A stretch of DNA of 64,000 bases from G963668605 sp963793625 (GCA_963793625.1 CAWCAT010000020.1:186001-250000); one strand, 5' to 3'; shown: positions 36,978 to 46,582, counted from the stretch's first letter. Numbers and translations: made by a program. The notes: generated by a model from the letters alone, not told the origin.

Positions 36978-37550
36978 ATGAAACAGATGCGCCGAAGTTT
37001 GATTCTGATGGCCCTAGTCGCATTCACTTGCGCTTTTACGTACGCCGCAACCGTGCCGCGTCCGGCCGCTGAGTATGCCATACAGATGCCGAACGGCAAA
37101 CAGGTTCTGCTGAGCCAATACCGCGGCAAGGTGGTCGCACTCGGGTTCTATTTCACAACGTGTCCGCATTGCCAGGTGACCTGCGCTTTCCTGGAGCGGC
37201 TTTCGGGTCAGTTTGGCGCGAAAGGTTTCCAACCGCTTGGCGTCGCGTTCAATGAGAACTCAAACATTCTGGTCCCTGATTTTACCCGCAGCTTGAGACT
37301 GACGTTTCCATTCGGGCCGGCAAGCCGTGAGAGCGTGTACGACTTCCTGCAGGAGGATCCGAACGCCCGCGGGACGGTACCGCAAATGGTGCTGGTCGAT
37401 CGTAAGGGTGTGGTGCGCTACCAATCACCACCGGCTGGCGACGAGGAATTTTTCAAAGAAACGACACTCCGCAAGCGGATTGAGGAGTTGCTAAGCGAAC
37501 CGGTCGGAAAGTCTGCTGGTAAACCAGTCGCGAAGAAGAAAGCAAACTGA
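36978..37550 (+). CDS. Exported thioredoxin-like (TlpA/AhpC-TSA) protein 2
   Basis: 190 residues, paralogue of the preceding gene, with GGAGA before ATG 36978. The signal peptide is SLILMALVAFTCAFTYAA. The centre is FYFTTCPHCQ (CPHC, as in DsbA-type oxidants) followed by a nearby extra Cys (VTCAFLERL). GTVPQMVLVDRKGVVRYQ carries the cis-Pro loop. It also ends in a Lys-rich tail (KPVAKKKAN). Periplasmic thiol exchange or peroxide reduction is likely; the electron donor is not encoded nearby. Confidence 0.83.
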   Translation: MKQMRRSLILMALVAFTCAFTYAATVPRPAAEYAIQMPNGKQVLLSQYRGKVVALGFYFTTCPHCQVTCAFLERLSGQFGAKGFQPLGVAFNENSNILVPDFTRSLRLTFPFGPASRESVYDFLQEDPNARGTVPQMVLVDRKGVVRYQSPPAGDEEFFKETTLRKRIEELLSEPVGKSAGKPVAKKKAN

Positions 37551-37594
37551 AATACGCCCACGGCAGTGCGGAACTGCTAGAATACTTGCTGTAT

Positions 37595-37672
37595 GCGCCC
37601 GTAGCTCAGACCGGATAGAGCGCTTGCCTCCGGAGCAAGAGGTCGTAGGTTCGAATCCTACCGGGCGTACCA
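37595..37672 (+). tRNA. tRNA-Arg (anticodon CCG)
   Basis: A complete cloverleaf. The acceptor GCGCCCG (37595-37601) pairs with CGGGCGT (37662-37668, first pair G-U); D stem GCTC/GAGC; anticodon stem CTTGC/GCAAG around loop CTCCGGA with anticodon CCG; T arm GTAGG-TTCGAAT-CCTAC. Discriminator A at 37669 and an encoded CCA at 37670-37672. It reads CGG arginine codons, which are frequent in this GC-rich genome. It lies 44 bases after the second thioredoxin-like gene. Confidence 0.97.
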
Positions 37673-38159
37673 CCCTCCTTCCTAATCAACCACGCTGGGC
37701 TCATCAACTGTAGCGCAGCTTAGCTATGTGATAGTGTCGTTGCCCGGTCCCTTCAGAGCGTGCGCTTCTTGTTAACGGTACCGGCAGTGGAAACGCCCAG
37801 GGACTCATGGGTATCGATAACGCAGTCATCGGGGAAGCCATTGTTCCTGAGCCGTTAACGTTCGTCCTGCTGAGTGCCGGAATCCATGCCCTAGCTGGCG
37901 TCCGGGGCGCGCTAACTGAGGCCGTTCAAACGCTCCAACAACGGCAAACGGTCATTCTCGATTTATTCGCCAGCCAAGGGGGTTCCTTTTCAATCAGCGA
38001 CCGCCGCGTGACCCTTTTTCGCCCAGGCTACCTGAAGTAAATACCTGACCCCGTCGAGCACTGACGCCACAACAAAACAAAGAAACGCACCGTGACAAAG
38101 AATTGAAGTGTATTATTTAGGAGGTTCAGACAATTGCTGGTTGTTGCTTATAGTGACCC
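37673..38159 (+). pseudogene. 487-base spacer with a PEP-CTERM gene remnant (about 37770-38040)
   Basis: Most of the stretch holds nothing I can name. From about 37770 a frame reads NGTGSGNAQGLMGIDNAVIG, and then VPEPLTFVLLSAGIHALAGV: a PEP motif followed by a hydrophobic helix, as at the end of PEP-CTERM proteins. There is no signal peptide, and the frame runs ~55 residues past the tag to TAA 38038-38040. This looks like the decayed 3' end of an exported PEP-CTERM protein next to the tRNA. No clear ribosome site was found for ATG 37807. From 38041 to 38159 I see nothing besides a possible AGGAGG at ~38119, too far from the next start. Confidence 0.4.
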
Positions 38160-40820
38160 ATGAGCACATCAACGCAGACCATTAACCTGAGAGCAGTCAA
38201 AGCCTACGGATTCGCTGGATTAAGCGTCGGCGTGGCTCTGCTTATCACCATTACCATTCCTGCGGCGCGACATAGATCTCCGTATCTGTTGCCCATGCTC
38301 GGCATCATGCTCGGCGCGAGTTGGGGCCTCGGGCCGGGAATTTTCGCAACTTTGCTCGGTATGGTATCGGAGCTTTATTTCTTCGTTCCCCAGCCGCTTT
38401 CTTTCGTGGTTTCCGAGCCTGAAGAGCTCGTCCCACTACTTTTGTTCGGCACTGTGGGTCTTTCGATTACATGGATCACGCACAGCCTACACCTCTCCAG
38501 AGTGCGCGCACAAGTGGCAGATCAGACTCGTGTCGAAGCCCAACGCCTGACCAACATGGTATTGGAAAGCATCTCTGACGGCTTCAAAGTATTAGATCGT
38601 GAATGGCGCTATACCTACGTCAACACGGCGGGCGCAAAGATGTTAGGCAAGACTCCCGTGGACCTTTTGGGTAAGAATTTCTGGCAGGAGTGGCCGGCGG
38701 CCTTGCGCACTCGAGAGAGCTTTCAAAGCGCTATGACGTCGTACGATCCGGCCCAGTTCGAGGTGTTTTACCCTGAACCACTGAACAGGTGGTATCACGT
38801 CCGCTGCTATCCGTCGCCCAATGGGTTGTCACTTTTTTTCCATGATTTCACCGAGCGCAAGCAGACCGAGGAAGCGCTCGAGAAGCAGCGCCAGTGGCTG
38901 AGGGTCACGCTTAACAGTATCGGCGACGCGGTACTGGCGACCGATGCGGACGGGAAAATAACGATCCTCAACCCTGTTGGCGCGGCCCTCACCGGCGTCA
39001 CGGAAAGCGAGGTGATAGGCCAGCCGGCCCAGAATGTGTTCCAAATTGTTGACGAACAAACGGGCGAGAAGTCCGAGGACATTATCGGAAGGGTACTCAA
39101 GGAGGCGGCCCGCGCGCTCCTAGGTAATCACACGGCACTCGTGAGCCGTGACGGACGGGAGATTCCGATCGAACACAGCGTGGCACCTATCCAGGACAGC
39201 GCGGGCAATGTGCTAGGTGTGGTGCTCGTGTTTCATGACGTTGCCGAAAAGCGCCGTGCGGAGGAAACTCTGCGCGAGAGTCGTGACCGGGAGAATGCGC
39301 GAGCGGCGGAGTTGCAGGCGATCATGGACGCAATGCCCGTTGCCACGTTCATTTCGCGCGATCGGGAGTGCCGGAACATAATTGGCAGTCGCACGACCGA
39401 GGAGCTACTCCGGCTGCCACCGGGAAGCGATCTTTCGAAGTCGGTGCCAGACGACCCAAAATCGAATACTTTCCGGTTTATGAAAAACGGAAAGGAGATT
39501 CCGCCCCACGAATTGCCCATGCAAAGGGCTTCCGCGACCGGGAACTCAATCTATAACTATGAGATGGAGGTACTGTTCGAGGACGGAAGCCGCCGCAACT
39601 TACTCGGCAATGCCGTACCACTGCTGGACAACGACGGCCTCCCGCGAGGGGTCGTAGGTGGATTTATTGATATCACCGAACTCAAGCGATCCGAGGAGCG
39701 ACTCCGCGAGGCACAGAAACTGGAGAGCCTTGGTCTGCTTGCCGGCGGCCTCGCCCACGACTTCAACAACCTGCTTGTGGGGGTGATTGGAAGCGCCAGT
39801 CTGGCGCAGACTATGCTGCCACCCGACAGCCCGGTCGTCAGGCAACTGGACCGAATTCTCAAGACCGGTGAGCAGCTCGCCCATCTGACGAGACAGATGC
39901 TGGCGTATTCGGGCAAGGGCCGGTTCTTCCTTGAACGCATAATTCTGTCAGATCTCATCCCGGAGATAAGCGGCCTCGTTCAGCCGTCCATCCCCAAAAA
40001 GATCGAAGTGCGCCTCGAACTCGAACGTGGCCTGCCCCCGATTGAAGCCGATAGAGGGCAAATGCAGCAAGTGGTCATGAATCTAGTCCTGAATGCGGCA
40101 GAGGCGATCGGCTCAGAGACCGGTCTGATCACTGTGAAGACCGGAATTCACGAGGTCGATGACTGGAATACCGCAGAGCTTCCTGTGGGAACGTACGTTT
40201 ATCTGGAGGTGCGCGACACCGGCCAGGGAATGAACGAGGAGACCAAGGCCAAGATCTTCGATCCCTTCTTCTCAACCAAGTTTGTAGGGCGCGGGCTCGG
40301 GCTTGCTGCTGTCAGTGGCATAGTCCGCGGGCACAAAGGCACAATCAGGGTCACAAGCGCGCTTGGCAAAGGCACTACTTTCACGGTCCTGTTTCCAGTG
40401 GCGGAGGGTACGGTTCCGGTTGCGCCGGTGAATGCCGGTGAAACGGATCTTGTCGGCAGCGGAACTGTTCTCGTGGTGGACGACGAAGAAACCGTCCGCG
40501 ACGTCGCAAAGCACACGCTCGAACGATTTGGCTATCATGTGCTGTTGGCCGACAGCGGGCCTGCGGCGATTGACATTTTCAAGAGACACCCCGGAGACAT
40601 CGCACTCGTTATCCTTGACTTGAGCATGCCGGGAATGGGGGGAGAAGAGGCCCTCCCGGAGCTGCGAAAAATCCGGTCCAACGTCAAGGTCCTGGTTTCA
40701 AGTGGCTATAATGCCGCGGAGATGATGAGAATGTTTACGGGCCAGCGCATTTCTGGAATCATCCAAAAGCCATTCACCTCCATTCTGCTTGCGGAGAAGG
40801 TAAAGAGTGTGATGGGATGA
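38160..40820 (+). CDS. Hybrid sensor histidine kinase: DUF4118, PAS domains, HisKA/HATPase, receiver
   Basis: 886 residues. The N-terminus is a KdpD-like DUF4118 membrane domain (residues ~15-115, about four helices: GFAGLSVGVALLITITIPA, LLFGTVGLSITWITHSLHL). At least three PAS domains follow (YTYVNTAGAKMLGKTPVDLL; ILNPVGAALTGVTESEVIG; a third near residue 390-500). The H-box is AGGLAHDFNNLLVGVIGSAS, and the ATPase shows VMNLVLNAAEAIG and DTGQGMNEETKAKIFDPFFS. A C-terminal receiver (VLVVDDEETVRDVAKHTLER, VILDLSMPGMGG with the phospho-Asp, IIQKPF with the conserved Lys) completes it. No output regulator is adjacent. Confidence 0.93.
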   Translation: MSTSTQTINLRAVKAYGFAGLSVGVALLITITIPAARHRSPYLLPMLGIMLGASWGLGPGIFATLLGMVSELYFFVPQPLSFVVSEPEELVPLLLFGTVGLSITWITHSLHLSRVRAQVADQTRVEAQRLTNMVLESISDGFKVLDREWRYTYVNTAGAKMLGKTPVDLLGKNFWQEWPAALRTRESFQSAMTSYDPAQFEVFYPEPLNRWYHVRCYPSPNGLSLFFHDFTERKQTEEALEKQRQWLRVTLNSIGDAVLATDADGKITILNPVGAALTGVTESEVIGQPAQNVFQIVDEQTGEKSEDIIGRVLKEAARALLGNHTALVSRDGREIPIEHSVAPIQDSAGNVLGVVLVFHDVAEKRRAEETLRESRDRENARAAELQAIMDAMPVATFISRDRECRNIIGSRTTEELLRLPPGSDLSKSVPDDPKSNTFRFMKNGKEIPPHELPMQRASATGNSIYNYEMEVLFEDGSRRNLLGNAVPLLDNDGLPRGVVGGFIDITELKRSEERLREAQKLESLGLLAGGLAHDFNNLLVGVIGSASLAQTMLPPDSPVVRQLDRILKTGEQLAHLTRQMLAYSGKGRFFLERIILSDLIPEISGLVQPSIPKKIEVRLELERGLPPIEADRGQMQQVVMNLVLNAAEAIGSETGLITVKTGIHEVDDWNTAELPVGTYVYLEVRDTGQGMNEETKAKIFDPFFSTKFVGRGLGLAAVSGIVRGHKGTIRVTSALGKGTTFTVLFPVAEGTVPVAPVNAGETDLVGSGTVLVVDDEETVRDVAKHTLERFGYHVLLADSGPAAIDIFKRHPGDIALVILDLSMPGMGGEEALPELRKIRSNVKVLVSSGYNAAEMMRMFTGQRISGIIQKPFTSILLAEKVKSVMG

Positions 40821-40907
40821 CGCGCGCGCCTCGCCAGAAGCGGGACGTCGGCCGAAACTGATGAGCGACGGGAAAGGCCCACGCTAAGATAAGAATGGGT
40901 AGCCGCA

Positions 40908-41150
40908 GTGAGGACTACTGAAGTAGCTCAGCTTTCTCCGCGCGACATCATCTTTGAAATTGGCCGGAACATGCACGCAAGTTGCATGCCTCTGATTTCC
41001 AGGATCATCGTTCCTTCACTCTATGAGGTCTTCCTTCACGAGGACGACCATCACGCGCAGGAACCGATGTTCCGCTTGATGCGCGAAGAGGCGACGATTC
41101 ATCTCACCGCCGAATTGGAGCGGCTCAATCGTTCCCAATCGCGTCGGGCC
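40908..41150 (+). pseudogene. N-terminal fragment of a FhaA/DUF3662-like protein
   Basis: From GTG 40908 a frame reads MRTTEVAQLSPRDIIFEIGR, then VPSLYEVFLHEDDH and FRLMREEATIHLTAELERLN. This resembles the N-terminal DUF3662-type domain of FHA proteins that regulate cell-wall synthesis (PN-x-Y-x-V-x-L-x-x-x-D pattern). After ~80 residues the similarity ends where the PBP frame begins (41155), and no FHA domain follows in this frame. It appears to be a truncated gene at a deletion junction. Family assignment is moderate. Confidence 0.4.
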
Positions 41151-41154
41151 GCAA

Positions 41155-42129
41155 ATGCGCGGGTTTACGCTACTTATCGCCGGTTGCGCCGCAATCCTCC
41201 TTGGTCGTGCCGCCACGCTTCAGTTGTACGGAGCAGACGATCGTATGGCCCGGGTCGTTCAACTGCAGCAATGGAGGGCGGCCGATCCCGATGAGCGGCA
41301 GCAACTCGAACTTCGCTACGGTCCCGAGTTTCTTCAGAAACAGAACCCACGGCTGTTGGAAATGGCGCTACGCATTCCTCGCGGCACGGTGAGGGATCGT
41401 AATGGAATCCCTCTTGCAACCAGCAACAAAGAGGAATTGTCTCCGCACACAGCCGCTTTCACGCAAATGGGTTTCCCGGATGCAGCCTCGAAGCGCGACA
41501 TCAGCGGTCGTTACTATCCCTTCGAGAACGAAGGTTATTTCCTCCTCGATGATGCCCGCAAAGTCGCCGAGGAGCAGTTGCGCGGATACGGAATCTTGCG
41601 CGAACTCGTGCCCATGTGGCGCCACCGGGCCGACCCCGAGCACCCGGAAGTGCGCAAGATTCTGAGCCGCAATCGGGATGTGCAACTCACGATCGACATG
41701 CGGATCCAGATTGCCGCTTCGCGCACCCTGGCCTCCTCCACCCGTCGGAACAAGAACGGCGCAGCGGTGATTCTAAATGCGAGTACGGGCGAGACCCTTG
41801 CCCTTGCGATGCGGCCTCTTCCGGTGCTGGCCGGGGATCCCGAAATGCCCACAGCGGGAGAAGACGGTGTCGGAATCAACCTGGCCCGGCTTGGCCAATT
41901 TCCCCCGGGCTCGTCGTTCAAGCTCGTGACTGCGATGGCGGCGTTGCGCAGGAACATCGATTCGTACCGCCATGAGCACCGCTGCGACCCCTTGGGTGAT
42001 GGCCGCGTCGGCCAGGTGTTCCGCTACAATCAGCGCCGCTATACCATACGCGATTTTCCAGGCGATCCAGCGCACGGTGCGATCGCGATGCACGAGGCAT
42101 TGGTGGTGTCCTGTAACGCTTATTTCTGA
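41155..42129 (+). pseudogene. Penicillin-binding protein (FtsI/PBP2-like) lacking its C-terminus
   Basis: 324 residues. One membrane anchor at the start (RGFTLLIAGCAAILLGRAAT), a dimerisation region (IPRGTVRDRNGIPLATSNKE), DVQLTIDMRIQIAASRTL, and the transpeptidase start FPPGSSFKLVTAMAALR with the SxxK serine. SCN in VVSCNAYF is the second (SxN) motif, but the frame stops immediately and the KTG box and ~100-150 residues are missing. In related genomes such PBPs sit with FHA, PP2C and FtsW genes; here only FHA pieces flank it. It is non-functional as read. Confidence 0.65.
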
Positions 42130-42139
42130 TATCGCCGGA

Positions 42140-42754
42140 ATGCCAATCTTTCCAAGTCGTCACATCACGATCGTGGTTGGCATCCAGGATGAGAGCGAAA
42201 AACACCGGCTGGAACCCGCGCTAAACTCCGCGCAGTTGCGCACCGCAATCGCGGATTTCCTGGCGGAGGAGGGCTGTCGCCCGCCAGCGGGTTTCTGGGT
42301 CTCGATTGAATTTGTCCCTCGGACCGGCGACATTCCGGGCTTGGCGATCCGTTTTGATGACAAGGAGGCTGAGGGCGCCCGAGCTTCCGCAACCTTGAGG
42401 GTTCTCTCGGGTCGGGCGAATACCGACGAGCTGAAAATCCCAGGCCGCAGAATCAACCTCGGCCGCCGCGAGCGGGTGACCGACGAACAGGGGCAGGTCG
42501 TACGGCACAACGACATTGCTTTCTCCGAAATCAGCAATGGTGTGAACGAAACCGTATCTCGCCGTCACGCTCACATCGATTTCGATGAGAAGAGCGGCAG
42601 CTATCGACTATTCCGCGATTCACGTTCGGCCGACACGTCACTGATGAGCCAGGGCGGCACGACTGCTGACGTGCCGCTTAGCGGTCCGGGCCTCGCCCTG
42701 AAGTCTGGCGACATCATCCGCTTGGGCAAAGCCGAGATCGAGTTCCTCACGTAA
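42140..42754 (+). CDS. FHA-domain protein, N-terminally truncated
   Basis: About 204 residues from ATG 42140. A DUF3662-like first half starts mid-domain (FPSRHITIVVGIQDE; TAIADFLAEEGCRPPAGFWV) and is followed by an FHA domain: INLGRRERV, VNETVSRRHAHIDFD with the phospho-Thr-binding SxxH, and SGDIIRLGKAEIEFLT. FHA domains bind phosphothreonine made by Ser/Thr kinases and often steer cell-wall enzymes. The first ~30-40 residues of the usual protein are absent, and the remaining sequence directly abuts the truncated PBP. Confidence 0.7.
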   Translation: MPIFPSRHITIVVGIQDESEKHRLEPALNSAQLRTAIADFLAEEGCRPPAGFWVSIEFVPRTGDIPGLAIRFDDKEAEGARASATLRVLSGRANTDELKIPGRRINLGRRERVTDEQGQVVRHNDIAFSEISNGVNETVSRRHAHIDFDEKSGSYRLFRDSRSADTSLMSQGGTTADVPLSGPGLALKSGDIIRLGKAEIEFLT

Positions 42755-42818
42755 GAAGCGCACCGCGTTCCTGAGTACACCGAGTCCGCTGTCCGCGATA
42801 AACTAGTCGGCAACTCTT

Positions 42819-43547
42819 ATGCCGGTATCCTTAAAAGATCAAGTGGTGTTAGTAGTGGGTGCGTCGAGTGGTGTTGGGCGCGCTACTGCCGTTTTGATGG
42901 CTCGTGAAGGCGCTAAAGTTATGGCCTCTGCGCGGCGCGCTGATCGGCTTGCGCAGCTGCAGGCCGAGATGGCTGCCGAAGGCCACAACGTCGAAGTCTT
43001 CGCGGCGGATGCTGCCGATGTGCAGCAGATGAATCGTCTGGCGGAGGTCACGCAGGAGAAGCTGGGCCCGGTCGACATTCTGGTTTTCAGCACCGGAACC
43101 AATACAAAGGACCGCAGCCTGAAACGCTTGCGTCCGGAGATTTGGAACGAATTGCTCACCGTCAATCTCAACGGCGCTTACTACATCACTCAGGCCGTTC
43201 TGCCTGCGATGCGCGAGGCAGGCAAGGGCCACCTGATGTACGTTTCTTCGATTTCCGGCCACACCCCGGACGTCTCGGGCGTGGCCTATCAGGCGTCCAA
43301 GCGCGGGCTTATCGGGCTCTCGCACGGGATTCGCGTCGAAGAGAAAGAACATGGCATCCGCACCTGCGTGGTCTGCCCGGGGTTGATTGACACGGAGCTT
43401 ATGGAGAAGCGCCCGGTGAAGCCCGACGCCGCCACTCTGGCAAAGGCTCTTAAGCCGGAAGATGTCGCTGAAGCGATTCTCGCCTGCGCCAAGTTACCCC
43501 CGCTGGTCTGCGTGCCGGAACTGACTATCGTTCCGACCTACATCTAA
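42819..43547 (+). CDS. Short-chain dehydrogenase/reductase
   Basis: 242 residues, classical SDR with Rossmann fold: VVGASSGVGRATAVLMAREG (cofactor motif), a basic residue after the second strand suggesting NADP(H) (SARRADRL), MYVSSISG (catalytic Ser) and YQASK (Tyr and Lys). The substrate is not predictable. It ends 2 bases before the OPT transporter gene, so the two are likely an operon. Confidence 0.9.
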   Translation: MPVSLKDQVVLVVGASSGVGRATAVLMAREGAKVMASARRADRLAQLQAEMAAEGHNVEVFAADAADVQQMNRLAEVTQEKLGPVDILVFSTGTNTKDRSLKRLRPEIWNELLTVNLNGAYYITQAVLPAMREAGKGHLMYVSSISGHTPDVSGVAYQASKRGLIGLSHGIRVEEKEHGIRTCVVCPGLIDTELMEKRPVKPDAATLAKALKPEDVAEAILACAKLPPLVCVPELTIVPTYI

Positions 43548-43549
43548 TA

Positions 43550-45412
43550 ATGGACACCAAGACCGGCGTAGCCGAGTTCACATTCAAGGCCGTCGCCACC
43601 GGTATCGTGCTTGGTCTCGTATTCGGAGCAGCCAACGCATACCTGGGGCTTCGTGTCGGTTTGACGGTTTCTGCGTCCATCCCCGCCGCGGTGATGACGG
43701 TCGCGCTGTTCCGGCTCTTCCGCAGCCGCGGAACCATTCTCGAAGCAAACCTGTCGCAGACGATCGGATCCGCTTCCACTTCGCTTGCAACCGGAACGAT
43801 TTTCACCATTCCCGCGCTTTTCATGTGGGGTATTGTTCCGCCTTACATGCAGGTGGTCGTGCTGTCCTATCTCGGCGCGGTGTTGGGGCTCGCTGCCATG
43901 ATTCCACTGCGGCGCATGCTGATCGTCGATGCCGATAAGGAACTTCCCTACCCCGAAGGAACTGCCTGCGCGCAGGTGCTGCGCGCGACCAGCGGTGGCT
44001 CCGACGCCAGCGTCTGGATTTTTCGCGGCATGGCAGTGGGAGCCGCCATAAAACTTGTGATTGCGCTGCTCTTTCTGATCCCAGGCTCGATGGAAGTCGC
44101 ACTCCCTGTGCTGCCGAAAGCCATGCTCGCGCTGGAACTCGCGCCTGCGCTGGTTGGTCTCGGTTTCATCCTTGGATATCGCCAGTCCGGCATTCTGGTC
44201 GCCGGATCATTGATTTCCGCAGTGGTTTTGACGCCATTGATCGCCACTATCGGCGCGGGACTCAGCACGCCGCTCGCGCCGGAAATGAAACGCCTAATCG
44301 TGGACATGTCCGCAGCGGAGATCTGGTCGCGTTACGTGCGTTACGTGGGTGCGGGCGCCGTTGCAGTCGCCGGAATTCTAACTGTCGTCAAGGGTCTACC
44401 AACGATGGCTGGGGCGTTCGCGGCCGTGCTCGTCAGCCTTCGCCGTGGCAATGGCAAGGGCGACGAAGTACCCGATACCGAGCGCGACCTGCCCGGAGTC
44501 TTTGTGGTCGGCGCGATTGTCGTTGTAGTGCTCACCGCGGGTCTGGTTCCCGGAATTTTCGCGGGCAACATGGGACCGCTGCAACGAGCCATCTCTGCAG
44601 CAGGTGTTGGAGTATTCGGCGTAATGTTCGTGGCGGTTGCTGCACGTATCGTAGGCATTGTGGGAGTTTCCTCGCAGCCGACCTCTGGGGTCACGCTGAT
44701 CACCCTGCTTGGTGTAGCCTCGATTTTCGCCGCCGCGGGGTGGACCGATGCCAATGCACGGGCGGCTGTTCTCACCGTCGGCACTATCGTCGCGGTCGCG
44801 GCATCGAAAGCCGGCGACATTTCGCAGGATTTGAAAACGGGTTGGCTCGTCGGCGCAACGCCAGCGCGACAACAATTCGGACAGCTTATCGGCGCTTCCT
44901 TCGCTTGCTGGGGAGTTGCCGCGACAGTGCTGCTGCTTGGCGCAGCTTACACATTCGGTTCACGCGAAATCCCAGCACCGCAGGCAACGCTGATGAAGAC
45001 CATCATTGAAGGCGTGCTGTCAGGCTCACTGCCCTGGGGGCTCGTGCTCTCTGGTGGTGGACTCGCGATCGGCGCTTCGCTGTGTGGAGTGTCCGCGCTG
45101 GCTTTCGCCATCGGAGTTTACCTTCCGCTCTCGACCATGGCCGCCATCTTTGTGGGCGGCTGCATACGCGCACTGTGTGACCGCGGCAAACCCGCGGCGT
45201 CAAAAGTCTCTGGTGATCCCGGCGTGCTCGCAGCATCCGGACTCGTTGCCGGCGAGGGATTGGCCGGAGTTCTGGTCGCCGGGCTTGTCGCTGCGCAGAT
45301 CGTACCGCGATCGGGCACGCCGATCCTGAGCGGTCTTGTGGGCGACGTAGCTGGTGTCGTTACCATCGCCGCAGTCGGTTTTCTGCTCTATCGCGCCACG
45401 CTCAAGAAATAG
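43550..45412 (+). CDS. OPT-family oligopeptide/metal-chelate transporter
   Basis: 620 residues, polytopic (about 14-16 helices). Typical OPT signatures include GIVLGLVFGAANAYLGLRVG, SIPAAVMTVALFRLF, ELPYPEGTACAQVLRA and SQDLKTGWLVGATPARQQ. Imports peptides or metal-siderophore-like complexes driven by protons. The frame is intact over 1.9 kb, in contrast with several neighbours. ATG 43550 follows the SDR stop directly. Confidence 0.93.
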   Translation: MDTKTGVAEFTFKAVATGIVLGLVFGAANAYLGLRVGLTVSASIPAAVMTVALFRLFRSRGTILEANLSQTIGSASTSLATGTIFTIPALFMWGIVPPYMQVVVLSYLGAVLGLAAMIPLRRMLIVDADKELPYPEGTACAQVLRATSGGSDASVWIFRGMAVGAAIKLVIALLFLIPGSMEVALPVLPKAMLALELAPALVGLGFILGYRQSGILVAGSLISAVVLTPLIATIGAGLSTPLAPEMKRLIVDMSAAEIWSRYVRYVGAGAVAVAGILTVVKGLPTMAGAFAAVLVSLRRGNGKGDEVPDTERDLPGVFVVGAIVVVVLTAGLVPGIFAGNMGPLQRAISAAGVGVFGVMFVAVAARIVGIVGVSSQPTSGVTLITLLGVASIFAAAGWTDANARAAVLTVGTIVAVAASKAGDISQDLKTGWLVGATPARQQFGQLIGASFACWGVAATVLLLGAAYTFGSREIPAPQATLMKTIIEGVLSGSLPWGLVLSGGGLAIGASLCGVSALAFAIGVYLPLSTMAAIFVGGCIRALCDRGKPAASKVSGDPGVLAASGLVAGEGLAGVLVAGLVAAQIVPRSGTPILSGLVGDVAGVVTIAAVGFLLYRATLKK

Positions 45413-45433
45413 CAAATGAATATTATGTAAGGG

Positions 45434-46576
45434 ATGCGATTGTTTTCTGCTTCTCTTCTAGCGCTCGTGCTCGTCATCGGTCTGTGCGCCTGTACATATG
45501 CCGCTGACGTATCTTCCCCAAACAAACGGATTACGGTAAGCGTCGCTACCAAGGATCAGCTGGAGCCATACCCGGCGGGTAAACGGCTCTATTACAACAT
45601 TGCCTTTGACGGCAAACCCCTGCTGCTAGATTCGCCTTTTCGGCTGGATTTCAAGAATATGCCGTCGATTGCGCGCGAGCTTGAGATTACGGGAGAGAAA
45701 CGCCGAGGCATCGACGACACGTGGGAATCCCGTTTGGGCACCCGTCGCCAAATCAGAAACAACGCCCAATGAGCTGGCGCTTTCGATACAGGAGACTGCT
45801 GCTCCCAAACGGAAGCTCAATTTCATCGTACGCGTATTCGACGATGGGGTCGCGCTCAGCAGAGAGTTGGAATTCAGCGAGCCCTGCCTGCGCGGGCAAG
45901 TCGTAACGAAGCCTACAAGCCTACAGGTATGGAGCGGACCTACCCGAATCTTTTGACGCGCGAAGGCGTGCTCGGCAATGAATACAACAAATGGAGCGAT
46001 CGCGTTACGCCCACGCACAACGTGACGCTGCCATTCACGCGTATGCTCGCGGGCGCGATGGACTACACACCCGGTGGCTTCCGTAACAAAACGGCCAAGA
46101 CATTTCGGGTAGTCGGATCAGATGCACCGGGGCCGTTCGTGATGGGAACGCGTGCGCACCAACTCGCAATGGCTGTGGTCTACTTCAGTCCGCTTCAGGT
46201 AATGTGCGATTCCCCGTATAACTACCGCATCAGCCCGGGTGGATTGAACTTCCTGAAATCCGTTCCGGTTGTCTGGGATGAGACTCGCGTAATTGGCGGC
46301 TACCCCGGTGAGTTCGTCGTCATTGCACGGCGGTCCGGAAGCGATTGGTACATCGGCGGAATGAATGGCGACAGCGCGCGCACTGTCAAGATCCCGCTCA
46401 GATTCCTGGGAGGCGGAGAGTACAAGGCGCACGTCTGGTCAGATGCCGACGAAGTGGCGGATTATCCCGATCGGGTATTTGAAGAGCAACTCTCGGTGAA
46501 TTCGAGAGGCGAGTTGCGCGCGAATATGGCCTCTGGTGGAGGCTATACAGTCCGCCTCACGAAAACAGGCAAATAA
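45434..46576 (+). pseudogene. Glycoside hydrolase family 97 with central deletion
   Basis: The N-terminal beta-sandwich is present (signal peptide from ATG 45434; SSPNKRITVSVATKDQLEP, FDGKPLLLDSPFRLDF, ITGEKRRGIDDTWESRLGTR). A base gain near 45767 shifts the frame, which continues NELALSIQETAAPKRKLNFI and FDDGVAL. After ~45895 the sequence jumps to EAYKPTGMERTYPNLLTREG in another frame, then NVTLPFTRMLAGAMDYTPGG and a C-terminal sandwich (QLAMAVVYFSPLQVMCDSPY) to TAA 46574-46576. Family members are ~650 residues; here ~380 remain, so the middle of the barrel (~250 residues) is missing. Intact enzymes are alpha-glucosidases or alpha-galactosidases. Confidence 0.75.
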
Positions 46577-46582
46577 CTAGAG

